From positions 1-64,000 of the forward strand of contig QOQW01000031.1 of NCBI GenBank assembly GCA_003327425.1: a stretch of DNA of 64,000 nt, read 5' to 3'. The position numbers were made by a program, and so were the translations under genes. The DNA is from Candidatus Ozemibacter sibiricus. GTDB lineage: Bacteria; Muiribacteriota; Ozemobacteria; Ozemobacterales; Ozemobacteraceae. Position 1 is the first letter of the stretch, and each line of letters starts with the position of its first letter. Of this stretch, positions 35,202-44,310 are shown piece after piece. The notes under the pieces were generated by a model that saw only the letters and a program-made list of their open reading frames with translations, was not told where the DNA came from and made no database searches.

Positions 35202-35699
35202 TCAAGAACGGCCGTGCCAGTCCTTCAGCAACTGGAAGACAGGCGCGGGAACATACTGCTGCACCACCTCCTGCCACCCTTCGGGCCCGACCATTCCTTT
35301 GACCAGACTGGAGCTGACCTCGGCGATCTGGCGAGGAGGCATGAGGAAGACGGTGGTGATCTCGGGGTGGAGGTCCTGGTTGATATGGCGCATACCGCGC
35401 TCGAACTCGAAATCCCTGGTGTCGCGAATGGCCCGCACAATGTACCCGGCGCCCTGGGACCGAGCATATTCGACCAGGTAGCGGTTCTCGAAATGATCGA
35501 CGGTGACCCCGGCCAACCCCTCGACCGAAGCCTGCAGCACCCGCCGTCGCTCCTCCAGGCTGAACGTATAGCGTTTATCGGGGTTCTGGCCGATGGCGAC
35601 GATCAGTTCATCGAACAAGCGACTGCCCTGCTCGATCATCCAGAGGTGGCTGTTGGTGATGGGATCGAAGCTTCCCGCGTAGACGGCTTTTCGACTCAT
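35202..35699 (-). CDS. coaD: pantetheine-phosphate adenylyltransferase
   Basis: CoaD (PPAT) joins ATP and 4'-phosphopantetheine to make dephospho-CoA, the penultimate step of CoA synthesis. The 165-residue cytoplasmic protein has the nucleotidyltransferase signature [20 protein letters not shown] (the usual TxGH appears as TNSH, with the catalytic His kept). It also has [33 protein letters not shown] and [14 protein letters not shown] 35699 has GGGAGG just upstream and gives the family's exact beginning; a promoter lies at 35735-35763. Confidence 0.94.
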   Translation of the reverse strand: MSRKAVYAGSFDPITNSHLWMIEQGSRLFDELIVAIGQNPDKRYTFSLEERRRVLQASVEGLAGVTVDHFENRYLVEYARSQGAGYIVRAIRDTRDFEFERGMRHINQDLHPEITTVFLMPPRQIAEVSSSLVKGMVGPEGWQEVVQQYVPAPVFQLLKDWHGRS

Positions 35700-35734
35700 G
35701 GGCCCTCCCGAAGCACGAAGGATCTGTCTTCCCC

Positions 35735-35763
35735 ACTGTAGCGGAAGCTCGCGGGTGACGCAA
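35735..35763 (-). promoter_or_regulatory. promoter of coaD
   Basis: Minus strand TTGCGT (35763-35758), 17 nt, TACAGT (35740-35735), about 35 nt before the coaD ATG and inside the short gap after the giant cyclase gene. Confidence 0.6.
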
Positions 35764-35841
35764 GCGGCGCCAGAGCCAATCAGAAATGAGCCAGCAACGA
35801 GGCACCTTTGCTGCCGCGAGAGAAAGACAGCGAAGCCATCT

Positions 35842-38800
35842 TCATGCCATCGGATCCGACATCCGAGGCGCATACAGGAAGGCTTCGACCGCGCGGGTCT
35901 TGCCCTTGACCTGCGAGACAGGGAGCCGCTGGAAGGCGCTCGCCATGAACCCCGACGGGTTGGCCGCGGCGGCCTGTTTCACCACCTCGGCCTCGACGAC
36001 GAGACCGCCGGCGGGCTGGGCCTGGGCGAGATCGCACAGACGAGAAGCCAGATTGACGGTATCGCCGATGACGGTGTATTCGAGCCGCACGTCAGGCGAG
36101 CCCAGAATGCCGGAAAGGACAGGCCCCATGACCATCCCGATGCCAAGATGCGGCAGGGGAAAATCCGGCAGGCGGGCCAGCGCTACGGCCATCGCCCGCG
36201 CCGCGGCCACGGCGGCGGCGGCCGCCGCCGGACCATCCAACCGATCCGGGTCGAACACCGCCAGGATCTTGTCCCCGATGAATTTATCGATTTCCCCGCC
36301 GTGCGCCCGAATCTGGCGGGACATGGCCTGCAGATACCGATTGAGTTCGGCCACGAGGCGATCCGGTCGATCGGCATGCAAGGCGTCCTTGAACCCCGGC
36401 AGGCCCGCGAACAGCACGACGACGAACCGCTGTTCGCCCCGCCGGGCGGCCTCTTCGCGAGCCGGGTCCCGGGCCGCGCGCCGCACCGGCTCGGAGACGA
36501 ACCGCCGCAGGCGCTCGCCGGCCTCGACCCCTGCCGCCATGTCATTGAAGGCCACGGCCAGGGCTCCGAATTCATCCGACCGCTCGACCGGCAACCGAAC
36601 GCCCAATCGGCGCGCCATGAACCGCTCCGCCCCCTCGGTGAACGCCAGCAGAGGGGCAAGGAACCGCCGAGCCACCCGATCGGCCAGCATCACCGTCACC
36701 GCCAGCAACCCCACCAGCACCCACCGGATCCAGCCGACCGCCCGCCAGAATTCGTCCAGGCGTTGGCCGACCGGTTCGGCGGCGAGGGCGATCATGTCGG
36801 CCGCATGCTCGGGCACTTTCCCGACCACCAGGATCTCGGCGGTGCCCGTGCCGGTTCGCAGGGAGACCTGGCCTTCCCGCTGACTGGCCCGCCAGGCGGT
36901 GCGACGTTCGAAGGGAGCGCCCAGGGCCATGTATTCGCCGAAATGCAGAAAGTCGCGGTCGTAGAGCCCGCAGGGGAAATAGTAGGGCGGATGCAGCATC
37001 TGATCGGGCCGCAAGCGGTGCGCCACCCGCACCTCGTCGCCCTTCCCTTCCTCGCACAGACCATTCAGCAGGTGCCAGGCCGAACTTTTGCTCACCCAGC
37101 TGGCCTGCACCGCACCTCGCCGGTCATGCGGGGGCCCGATGTAGGCCCGCAGCGAAAAATGGGAAAAATCGCCCAGGCGCAGCAGGCTGATCGAGACGGG
37201 CTTCCCCACGAAAGCCGCCAGCAGGAGCGGATCGATCATCAGCAGCAGAGCATCGCGGATCTCCTCGGCCTTGGCACCGGCCAGCACCTCTTGCGGAGCG
37301 GCTGGACTGGCGGCCTTCGCCGTCGCGGACGGGTGACAGGGCAGGCGCCTCAGGACATCGGCGAACAGATCGCCGAAGATCACCCGCGTCGGCGAGGGAT
37401 CACGGCCCATGAACCCCGGAGGTTGCAAGAGGGGCGGATGGCCGCGGATCAGGCCGATCAGCGAGCCGAAGGCACTGCCGTCGGCAATGCCCTTGTCATA
37501 CACCCACCACAGCCAATTCGCCCATGTGGTCTGATCACCCGGCAGCACTCGCGGCGACACGACCGACCGGTAGCCGGGAACGATCTGGGGTCTCATCTCT
37601 GGAGAGGCCGGTCCGGCAGGGGCCGGGTCGGCCTCGAACCGGTCCAGACGGCTCTGCAGCAAGTGGGCCTGCGCGGCGGCGAAGGCTTCGAGCGCCTCGT
37701 CGTACGCCGCCAGGCGAGCGGCCAGCCCATCGGCGAACCCGCGATCGAGGCGATAGTGGCGTTCCACGGCGGCCCGTTCGAGCAGAGCGGCGCCGACGCC
37801 CAGGACCGGCAGCAGAGCGGCCAGGAAGGCCACGATCAGGCGAGGGGTCAACCCGACCCGCCAGGCGGGAAGGAGGAGATGGGCGACCAGCCCCGCGAAG
37901 CCCAAGGCCATGCCGGCGGCGAGCATCCAGCTCAGCGCCGTTCGGACGCGTTGCCCTGGGAGCAAGCTCGGATCAGGCATGGGCACGGCCAGCCGGAACG
38001 TCGTCCCATCGGGCAGGCGACCGGGGCGGACCACGGCGTCAGCCGCCACCTCTTCGCCTCCTTCTCGGGAGAGGTCACGGCCGGCGACCAGCGTCGCAGG
38101 GGGCGGCCCCGCCGGACCGTGCGCCCAGGGCGAACGCGACGCGGGGCGGCCAGCGCTGGGCGAGGCCGGTCCGATCGGGCTCGGCTCGTCAGGCCGCCTG
38201 ACCGCCCGAGCTGGCTCGCCGGGTTCCCTTGAGTCGCGCGGCTGGGCGGCCGAAGGGGAAGGATTGAACAACCACAGGGCCATGCCGCGCTCCCGATAGA
38301 CCCGGATCAACGCCTGGTACCCTTCGGCCGGAGGCACCTCGACTCGTCGCCGGAAGATGAACACCCCAGCCGGCACCTCGTCTTCGGTCATCTCCGAGAA
38401 AAGGGCCTGAGAATGGGTCCGGAGCCGGATCAACGGATGCCAGAGGAAGAGGGCCGAGACGGGCTGCCCGATGGGTTCCCACCGACCGATGGCCCGGCTC
38501 AGCAGATCGCCTTCCCGTTGGCCCTCCTGGAATCCGATCGAGGCGAAGGCATCCCGCCGCTTCAGCAAGGCTTCGGTGGTCGGCGTGCCCGTGAGAGCGT
38601 TCCAGAACAGGGCGAACAGCAGGCGGGCGAAAGATTCCCATCGGGGAACATCAGGGCCCCCGGCGGCCAGGACCCGGGTCGGCACGCCATCGGCCGGCGG
38701 CGAGGCATCCCCCGGGAGGCGCCCCAGGATGAACCAGGCCGAAGCGCCCAGGTCGTCTGCCAGGCTGGCGACGCGCGATGGCGCGACCGCGGCCAGATAG

Positions 38801-41800
38801 GCACCGGACGACGCCGCCTGGCGGTATTCGATTTCGAGCCGTTCGAACTCGGCTTGCGCCACCAGCTCGAGAGCGGAGGCCGGCTCGAAGCCGCGCCCAA
38901 GGGTGCGCACCTCTTCGAGCACCCATCGATCGAGCCGGGCGCGCTCATTATCCACCGCCCTTGACCGCAGGGCCGTCAATTGCCCCTGCAGCAGGAACAG
39001 AGCGGCGAACCACAGCAGAGCGGCCAGCAGCCCTGTCCACGGCCCGCCAAGGACGATCGGAGCGGAACGGTCGGGAGCAAGGGCGACGCCCGCCGCATTG
39101 GCCGCAGCCGCGGTCTCGGGCGACTCGGCGCCGTCGACCACCGCTGGACGGTCGGAGAGGGACGTCGATTCGGCAGAATCGGCCCCCGACGGCCTGGTCG
39201 CCCTTTCGCAGGAAAGAGAGCCCGCCTCGGACGGCGAGAGGCCCGCAGCCGCCTTTGCCACGCGATTCCCCTCGGGGAACTGGGCGCCCCTCTCCTGGCG
39301 AGGGGAACCGTGAGGAGATTGCTGGCCAGGAGCGGAGCGCCCGCCTGGCCCGTCATCGAGGGCGCCCGGCGAGCACGCCGCGACCGGTTCGGGCGCCAAC
39401 CGGGCCGGTCGGGGTGCGTTGGGCGGGCCATCGGCGTCCTCGGCTGGGGGCCGAACGGCGGAAGATGCTTCCCTGCTGGCGTAGGCGGCTGCCACGCGCG
39501 GTTCTTGAGGCGCACCCGAAGCCACGTCCGGCGGCAGGATCTCGAAAAGACCCGGGTGCTCAGGCAGGGGCACCGCCTGCCAGCCAGGTTCGAGGACATC
39601 GACGAACTCCTCGCCCGCCACGATGAACGAAGCGCGGGCCTGCTTGGAAGCCGCTTCCCGTTCATGGGCCCGGGCGAGCGGATCGCCGAGCACCGTGAAG
39701 TCGAGGCGCACCTCGGGATCGCCCAGCACGCCGGTAATGGCACTGCCGCCAGCCAGGCCGATGCCGATGGCGTAGGGGAAGAGGCCGGCCGCCTGCCGCC
39801 GATCCTGCAACGACCGGTGGGCCTGCCGCAGGGCCGCCGCCGCCCGCACGGCGCGAGCCGCCGCCGGGGCGATGGAGCCCTCGCCGGGGGCCGCGAAGAA
39901 GGCCGCCTGGATGGCATCGCCGATGAATCGGTCAATGGTGCCGCCGTGCTCCTGGATGACCGGCGTCATGGCGCCGAGATGGTCGTTGAGGAGCTGGAAG
40001 ATGGCGGCCGGCGGATGGGTCTCCGAGAGGGTGGTGAAGGAGCGGATGTCGGACACCAGCAGCACCACGTCACGCTGGCGGCCGCGGGCCAGTTCGGCGG
40101 CATCGCCTCGGCTGACCAGCTCGAGCACCCGCGGCGAGACGAACCGGCCGATCGTCTCCCGCTCGCGCAGCCATCCGACCATGCGTTGCAACACCTCGAC
40201 CGCCCGGCCGAGCTGATCATCGCGCCGGCCCTGCACGTCCAGGGCCCGGCGGCCGTGCTGCACCGCCCGCAGCGCCCTGGCGATCTGCACAAGCGGCGCC
40301 GCCAGCCACCCTGACAGCAAGGCGGCCGCGGCCGCCACCAGCAGCACCAGACCGGCCAGGACCACGGCGATCCGGTCCCGCTCGGTGCGGAGGCGCGTGG
40401 CGATGGGCGCCAGGGGGTGGGCGGCGGCCACGATGAAGCCAGGCAACCGGCTCGAGGGCCGGGCCAGCACCACCGCCTCGGCGGCCGCCGCCACCCAGAA
40501 GAACGGACGGCGGCGCGCGCGGCGGGCGGCGGCCTCCAAGGCCGAGGCGACGGCCGGCGCCGCGGTTTTCGCCCCGATCTTGACCAGCGGAGTCCCACGT
40601 TCGCCGGCTTCCCACCCGGCGAGCGGCCCCTCGCCACCGGCCGCCGCCTCCTCTCCCGCTTGGTCCGACGGGGTGGCCGCCGGCGGGGCCGTTGGCGGCG
40701 CCAAGGTGGCGGCGAGGGCTCGCCGATGCTCGAAGCGCGGATCCCAGCAGAAGATCAGGCCGTACCAGGCCTCCTCGTCGATCCGGACGACGGCGTGGTA
40801 TTCGCGCAGCATTTTGCGGCCGGCGCCGATGACGTTGGTTCCGAATTCGTTGCGGTAGCGATTCATCGAGTCCTTCTGCAGGGAATCCTGCAGGAGGGCC
40901 ACGGTCGACTCGGCCGGCGGGGCCGGGAACCGCTGGCTCAGACCGGGCGCCAGTTCCTGCAGATATCTGGCGCCGATGGCCTTGCCGACCCAGGACAACG
41001 TTCGCTGGTCGGCCCGCGACAGGGCAGGATGGAACTTCTGGAGGGCGAACCCGCCGTGGCCGACCGCCAGGATGGAACTCAGCTTGAGATCATGGGCCGC
41101 GGCTTCCTCCCAGAGGCGATCGAGCGGCGAGGTGGCCAGGGTGGCGCCGGAGGCGGGCGGGAACTGGCAGGCGTACAAGGCCGGCCCGATCCAGGCCTGA
41201 CGGGCCAGCCCTTGCAGAATGGCCGGCGGGCGGGCGGCCCGGTCCGCGGTGCGCTCTTCCAGCGCGCCCAGACGATCGTCGAGCGCCTGACGGGCGGCGG
41301 CCAGCAGGTTGTCTCGCAGATCTTGCAAGAAGCGGTCGGCCGAGATGATCCCCAGAGTCAGGGGAATGAGGGCCAGGCCACCGAACCACCCGAGCAGCTC
41401 CCAGCGAATGCCGGTCCCGGTCGGCTTCGTCCCGCCGCCGGCCGGATGGATCAGGGAAGGAAGCCAGACCCAGAGCCAGACGAATCCGGCCACCCAGAGC
41501 GCCAACCACCCCGGATGGGCCGGAGGAAGCGGTCGACGGCCGACCAGCAGGCCCAACCGCCCGGCCTCGAGGCCCAGCGAGACGAACCGCCCCCACCACT
41601 GGCCCTGGGGGCCGAGCGGCACGACCTCTCCGAAGCGCAGGCCCGGCATCAGGATCCGACCGGTTCGCTGCAGCTCCCGCCACGACCCGACGGCCCTCTG
41701 GCGCGGGGGGTCCGGCCCATGCACCGGCGAGATCGATCCCGGTTCGACTCGGAAGCGGTGGGCCAGCCCGACCACGGCGCGGCGCAGGTCGGGCGGGCAG

Positions 41801-42657
41801 GCACGGAGGGTCAGCGCTCGAGAGCGGGGCAGGTCCGGCGGCACCGGCCAGGGCAGGAAGACGGGCACGACCCGCGACCGCGGCGCCACCCGACGCCAGT
41901 GCCGGAGCGTCAACTGCAGAGCCTGACGGGCCGGATCGGCCGCGGGCGTGTAGATCTCCAGCAACGCCCCTCGCACCCGCCCGTCGACGAGCAGGCATTC
42001 CCAGACCGCCAGCCGGGAGGCGCCGCCGCTCAGGATCCAGAACGCCTGGCCACAGTATTCCCGCCCCAGCAGAGCTTCGGTCGCACCGGGGCCGAAGACG
42101 CTGTCGAGCCGGCTCTGGAGGACGGCGGACGACAGCCGCCGCGGGCGTCCGGCCACCGCCCGGGCCGCTTCGGCCAGGAATTCGCCGGCCAGATGGCGCG
42201 ACAACCAGGGAACCGAGGGCCCGGTCAGCAGGCGAGGCCGGCCTTCCAGGAGGGGATCATCGAAGGCCACCACCCAACGCAGCGGGGCAGCGAGACCAGC
42301 CAGCCGAGCCGATGACGCGACCTGGGGCCCAACCGCGGCGAGGGACTCGCCCGCCCTCAACCGTCGTTCCACCGTGCGGCGGAAGATCGCGGTCTGACGC
42401 CGCACCCAGAATTCCAGCGAGGCCGCCTCGGCCAGACGCTGGGCCGGCCCTTCGGTCGCTCGCAGCCAGGCCCGTTGCTGCCGCGCGCCATCGGCGGCAT
42501 CCTGCTCAGCGAGATAAGACCAGGTCAGCAGCACCGGCAACAGGGTGAGACAGGCCGGCAAGAGGACCTGCCACCGCACGCCGGAAGCTGCCGGTGCCGG
42601 ACACGGGCATGCCGCAGGGACGGTCGGATGGCGGCTCGGCTCACCCGCCTGGTCCAT
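35842..42657 (-). CDS. giant membrane protein with two HAMP-cyclase modules (C1-C2 adenylyl/guanylyl cyclase)
   Basis: One uninterrupted 2271-residue frame holds two copies of the same plan. First half: TM 29-50, sensor, TM about 380-400 and 420-441, sensor, TM about 762-789, HAMP, cyclase 1 (about 865-1045). A disordered linker (about 1050-1200) follows. Second half: TM about 1204-1222, sensor, TM about 1573-1598 and 1602-1624, sensor, TM about 1974-1994, HAMP, cyclase 2 (about 2078-2265). Class III cyclases make cAMP or cGMP at a dimer interface. Cyclase 1 keeps metal Asp D870 and D914, but has R910 for Lys, A995 for Asn and E999 for Arg. Cyclase 2 has G2085 for the first metal Asp, but keeps K2125, D2129, E2193, N2202 and R2206. 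The pair can form one complete site. ATG 42657 has GAGGGG upstream; ATG 42756 is in frame without one. Confidence 0.88.
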   Translation of the reverse strand: MDQAGEPSRHPTVPAACPCPAPAASGVRWQVLLPACLTLLPVLLTWSYLAEQDAADGARQQRAWLRATEGPAQRLAEAASLEFWVRRQTAIFRRTVERRLRAGESLAAVGPQVASSARLAGLAAPLRWVVAFDDPLLEGRPRLLTGPSVPWLSRHLAGEFLAEAARAVAGRPRRLSSAVLQSRLDSVFGPGATEALLGREYCGQAFWILSGGASRLAVWECLLVDGRVRGALLEIYTPAADPARQALQLTLRHWRRVAPRSRVVPVFLPWPVPPDLPRSRALTLRACPPDLRRAVVGLAHRFRVEPGSISPVHGPDPPRQRAVGSWRELQRTGRILMPGLRFGEVVPLGPQGQWWGRFVSLGLEAGRLGLLVGRRPLPPAHPGWLALWVAGFVWLWVWLPSLIHPAGGGTKPTGTGIRWELLGWFGGLALIPLTLGIISADRFLQDLRDNLLAAARQALDDRLGALEERTADRAARPPAILQGLARQAWIGPALYACQFPPASGATLATSPLDRLWEEAAAHDLKLSSILAVGHGGFALQKFHPALSRADQRTLSWVGKAIGARYLQELAPGLSQRFPAPPAESTVALLQDSLQKDSMNRYRNEFGTNVIGAGRKMLREYHAVVRIDEEAWYGLIFCWDPRFEHRRALAATLAPPTAPPAATPSDQAGEEAAAGGEGPLAGWEAGERGTPLVKIGAKTAAPAVASALEAAARRARRRPFFWVAAAAEAVVLARPSSRLPGFIVAAAHPLAPIATRLRTERDRIAVVLAGLVLLVAAAAALLSGWLAAPLVQIARALRAVQHGRRALDVQGRRDDQLGRAVEVLQRMVGWLRERETIGRFVSPRVLELVSRGDAAELARGRQRDVVLLVSDIRSFTTLSETHPPAAIFQLLNDHLGAMTPVIQEHGGTIDRFIGDAIQAAFFAAPGEGSIAPAAARAVRAAAALRQAHRSLQDRRQAAGLFPYAIGIGLAGGSAITGVLGDPEVRLDFTVLGDPLARAHEREAASKQARASFIVAGEEFVDVLEPGWQAVPLPEHPGLFEILPPDVASGAPQEPRVAAAYASREASSAVRPPAEDADGPPNAPRPARLAPEPVAACSPGALDDGPGGRSAPGQQSPHGSPRQERGAQFPEGNRVAKAAAGLSPSEAGSLSCERATRPSGADSAESTSLSDRPAVVDGAESPETAAAANAAGVALAPDRSAPIVLGGPWTGLLAALLWFAALFLLQGQLTALRSRAVDNERARLDRWVLEEVRTLGRGFEPASALELVAQAEFERLEIEYRQAASSGAYLAAVAPSRVASLADDLGASAWFILGRLPGDASPPADGVPTRVLAAGGPDVPRWESFARLLFALFWNALTGTPTTEALLKRRDAFASIGFQEGQREGDLLSRAIGRWEPIGQPVSALFLWHPLIRLRTHSQALFSEMTEDEVPAGVFIFRRRVEVPPAEGYQALIRVYRERGMALWLFNPSPSAAQPRDSREPGEPARAVRRPDEPSPIGPASPSAGRPASRSPWAHGPAGPPPATLVAGRDLSREGGEEVAADAVVRPGRLPDGTTFRLAVPMPDPSLLPGQRVRTALSWMLAAGMALGFAGLVAHLLLPAWRVGLTPRLIVAFLAALLPVLGVGAALLERAAVERHYRLDRGFADGLAARLAAYDEALEAFAAAQAHLLQSRLDRFEADPAPAGPASPEMRPQIVPGYRSVVSPRVLPGDQTTWANWLWWVYDKGIADGSAFGSLIGLIRGHPPLLQPPGFMGRDPSPTRVIFGDLFADVLRRLPCHPSATAKAASPAAPQEVLAGAKAEEIRDALLLMIDPLLLAAFVGKPVSISLLRLGDFSHFSLRAYIGPPHDRRGAVQASWVSKSSAWHLLNGLCEEGKGDEVRVAHRLRPDQMLHPPYYFPCGLYDRDFLHFGEYMALGAPFERRTAWRASQREGQVSLRTGTGTAEILVVGKVPEHAADMIALAAEPVGQRLDEFWRAVGWIRWVLVGLLAVTVMLADRVARRFLAPLLAFTEGAERFMARRLGVRLPVERSDEFGALAVAFNDMAAGVEAGERLRRFVSEPVRRAARDPAREEAARRGEQRFVVVLFAGLPGFKDALHADRPDRLVAELNRYLQAMSRQIRAHGGEIDKFIGDKILAVFDPDRLDGPAAAAAAVAAARAMAVALARLPDFPLPHLGIGMVMGPVLSGILGSPDVRLEYTVIGDTVNLASRLCDLAQAQPAGGLVVEAEVVKQAAAANPSGFMASAFQRLPVSQVKGKTRAVEAFLYAPRMSDPMA

Positions 42658-42713
42658 GGCACCCCCCTCATCTTGCTGTTGAGCCCCGGCCTTCCGCCGC
42701 CGGGCGCCCACGC

Positions 42714-42735
42714 GCGCTCCACGAGCGCTCCACGA
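42714..42735. repeat. tandem 11-bp repeat in leader of giant cyclase gene
   Basis: GCGCTCCACGA occurs twice in tandem (42714-42724 and 42725-42735), followed by a partial third copy. It lies between promoter and start codon of the cyclase gene. Confidence 0.6.
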
Positions 42736-42795
42736 GCGCCCGTGCTCGTCTGCCATGGCCGGCCGCCCGGTGGCAGCTGGCGCGGTTTCGCCCCG

Positions 42796-42824
42796 ATCAT
42801 AGCCTGGAGGAAGCCAGGTTGCAA
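42796..42824 (-). promoter_or_regulatory. promoter of giant cyclase gene
   Basis: Minus strand TTGCAA (42824-42819), 17 nt, TATGAT (42801-42796). From ATG 42657 the leader is about 130 nt; from ATG 42756 it would be about 33 nt. Confidence 0.65.
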
Positions 42825-43108
42825 CGCCGCCCTTTCTGAGAACCGCTAAGAAGCAGAAGGAAGAGCCAGCACATCCTGGCGCGAAAGCGCTCTCAGCCCA
42901 GGAGCGAACAGGTCTTCCCAGCGAGTGGCCTTTTTATGGTATTTTCCAGAGACTGGAGATCATGTATCGCATTTCCTGCCAAAGCGTATTCGTTCTCGCC
43001 GTTTTCGATGTTCGCCAGAATCATGAAAACATCCTTTTGCAGCGAATCATGGCAAAATGAAGCCCGACTTGTGTGCACTTGATTCCATCGGTCAGGAGGG
43101 TCATTCCA
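42825..43108. other. divergent intergenic region, possible 43-codon ORF
   Basis: This gap between the giant cyclase promoter and the CYTH genes is clearly less GC-rich than its surroundings. On the minus strand ATG 43024 to 42893 encodes 43 residues (starts MILANIENGENEYALAGNA) with AAGGA about seven bases upstream. It might be a small protein, but nothing else supports it. I found no well-spaced plus-strand promoter for the CYTH genes. Confidence 0.35.
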
Positions 43109-43723
43109 TTGGCTGACAGCAAACCCCGCTATGAGTTCCGCACCTTCGCCCAGGAGTTCGGGCTGGTCGAAACCCGCATGCGCGCCTGGTCGCCGGTCGA
43201 CAAGATCCGCGAAAGTTCCGAGATCTACATCGTGTCGCGGGCCAACAACGAGAACAACACGAAGATCCGCGACGGGCTGATGGATATCAAGGTGTTCATC
43301 CAGGAGCAGAAGGGCCTCGAGCAATGGAACCCCCGCCTGAAAGCCGAGTTCCCGTTGAAGGCGGCGACCATCAAGAAAGAGGTCTTCCCCGCCTTCGGCG
43401 TGCCAATGCCCGAGTTCACGCGAGACACCTACACGCTGCCGCAGTTCATCGAGGAAGTGGTCCGCCCGCACCCTGACCTGACCGCGGTGCACGTCTTCAA
43501 ACGACGGTTCGGGTTCACGATCAACGACTGCCTCGCTGAGATCGCCGAGCTGCTGATCAATGGCGCCGCCATCAAAACGGCCGCGGTCGAGTCGACCGAC
43601 CTCGAGGCCATCCTCGAGGTGAAGCGGCGGCTGGGCCTCACCGATTACGAGAACGTCAACTACCTGGTGGCGATCAAGCGCATCATCGGCATGCTCCCCG
43701 CCCCCAAAGACTGGACGCGTTGA
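43109..43723 (+). CDS. CYTH-like domain protein
   Basis: A 204-residue soluble protein that I read as a divergent CYTH (CyaB/thiamine triphosphatase) fold. It starts with KPRYEFRTF where the family has ExExK. It then shows SSEIYIVSRANNENNTKIRD and LMDIKVFIQE, the Arg/Lys-bearing strands, and HVFKRRFGFTINDCLAEIAE with AAVESTDLEAILEVKRRLGL in the second half. The normal ExExK is incomplete, so triphosphatase activity is uncertain. The start is TTG 43109 with AGGAGGG eight bases upstream; GTG 43073 is open in frame. It heads a run of three CYTH-type genes, 36 nt before the next. Confidence 0.6.
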   Translation: MADSKPRYEFRTFAQEFGLVETRMRAWSPVDKIRESSEIYIVSRANNENNTKIRDGLMDIKVFIQEQKGLEQWNPRLKAEFPLKAATIKKEVFPAFGVPMPEFTRDTYTLPQFIEEVVRPHPDLTAVHVFKRRFGFTINDCLAEIAELLINGAAIKTAAVESTDLEAILEVKRRLGLTDYENVNYLVAIKRIIGMLPAPKDWTR

Positions 43724-43758
43724 GCGGCCGCCACGAGTTCAGGCGGAAGGAATCAGAG

Positions 43759-44232
43759 ATGGGCAAGGAAATCGAACGCAAGTTCCTGGTCAAGGGCGAT
43801 GCCTGGCGCCAGCTCGCGACGGGAGTGCCCTACCGGCAGGGCTACCTGTCGACCGTCAAGGAACGCACGGTGCGGGTCCGCACCGTCGGCGACCGAGGGT
43901 TCTTGACGATCAAAGGCGTCACGGTGGGCGCGACCCGCGCCGAGTATGAGTATGAGATTCCCGTCCAGGACGCCAACGAGATGCTGACCAACCTGTGCGA
44001 GAAACCGTTGATCGAGAAGAACCGCTACACGATCGATCTCGGCCCCGTCACCTGGGAGATCGACGAGTTCTTCGGCGACAACCAAGGCCTGATCGTCGCC
44101 GAAGTCGAACTGCAAGACGAGGCCCAGAAGCTCGAACTCCCCCCCTGGATCGGCGAGGAAGTCACCGGACAACCGCAATATTTCAATGCCAATCTGATCA
44201 AGAGACCGTTCACCACGTGGAAGAATCGATGA
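43759..44232 (+). CDS. CYTH-domain protein (inorganic triphosphatase / CyaB-like)
   Basis: A 157-residue single-domain CYTH protein of normal length. It opens with the hallmark EIERKF (ExExK), then VPYRQGYLSTVKERTVRVRT, GFLTIKG, EYEYEIPVQDANEML, LIEKNRYTIDLGPVTWEIDE and LIVAEVELQDEAQKLELPPW. These are the charged strands lining the tunnel that binds triphosphate and metal. Bacterial members of this compact type hydrolyse tripolyphosphate; relatives are class IV adenylyl cyclases (CyaB) or ThTPases. The substrate is not decided by sequence. GGAAGGAA precedes the ATG. It is the middle gene of the CYTH trio next to the giant cyclase. Confidence 0.9.
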   Translation: MGKEIERKFLVKGDAWRQLATGVPYRQGYLSTVKERTVRVRTVGDRGFLTIKGVTVGATRAEYEYEIPVQDANEMLTNLCEKPLIEKNRYTIDLGPVTWEIDEFFGDNQGLIVAEVELQDEAQKLELPPWIGEEVTGQPQYFNANLIKRPFTTWKNR

Positions 44233-44310
44233 GACCCCAGCCGGCCGTCCGCGTGACGGGCCGCGCCGGCCACCTGGTTTCCGGTTTCCACCCCCCGAGG
44301 AGGTCCTGCC

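Noticed and set aside
35698-38232. 844-codon plus-strand open frame opposite the giant cyclase gene
   Set aside because: Arg/Pro/Gly-rich, no domain or ribosome site; it is the complement of a GC-rich coding frame whose minus-strand product has clear HAMP and cyclase motifs.
42658-42756. Longer start of the giant cyclase at ATG 42756
   Set aside because: No ribosome site there; the added residues are Arg/Gly-rich, whereas ATG 42657 has GAGGGG at good distance just before the first TM helix. It is not fully excluded.
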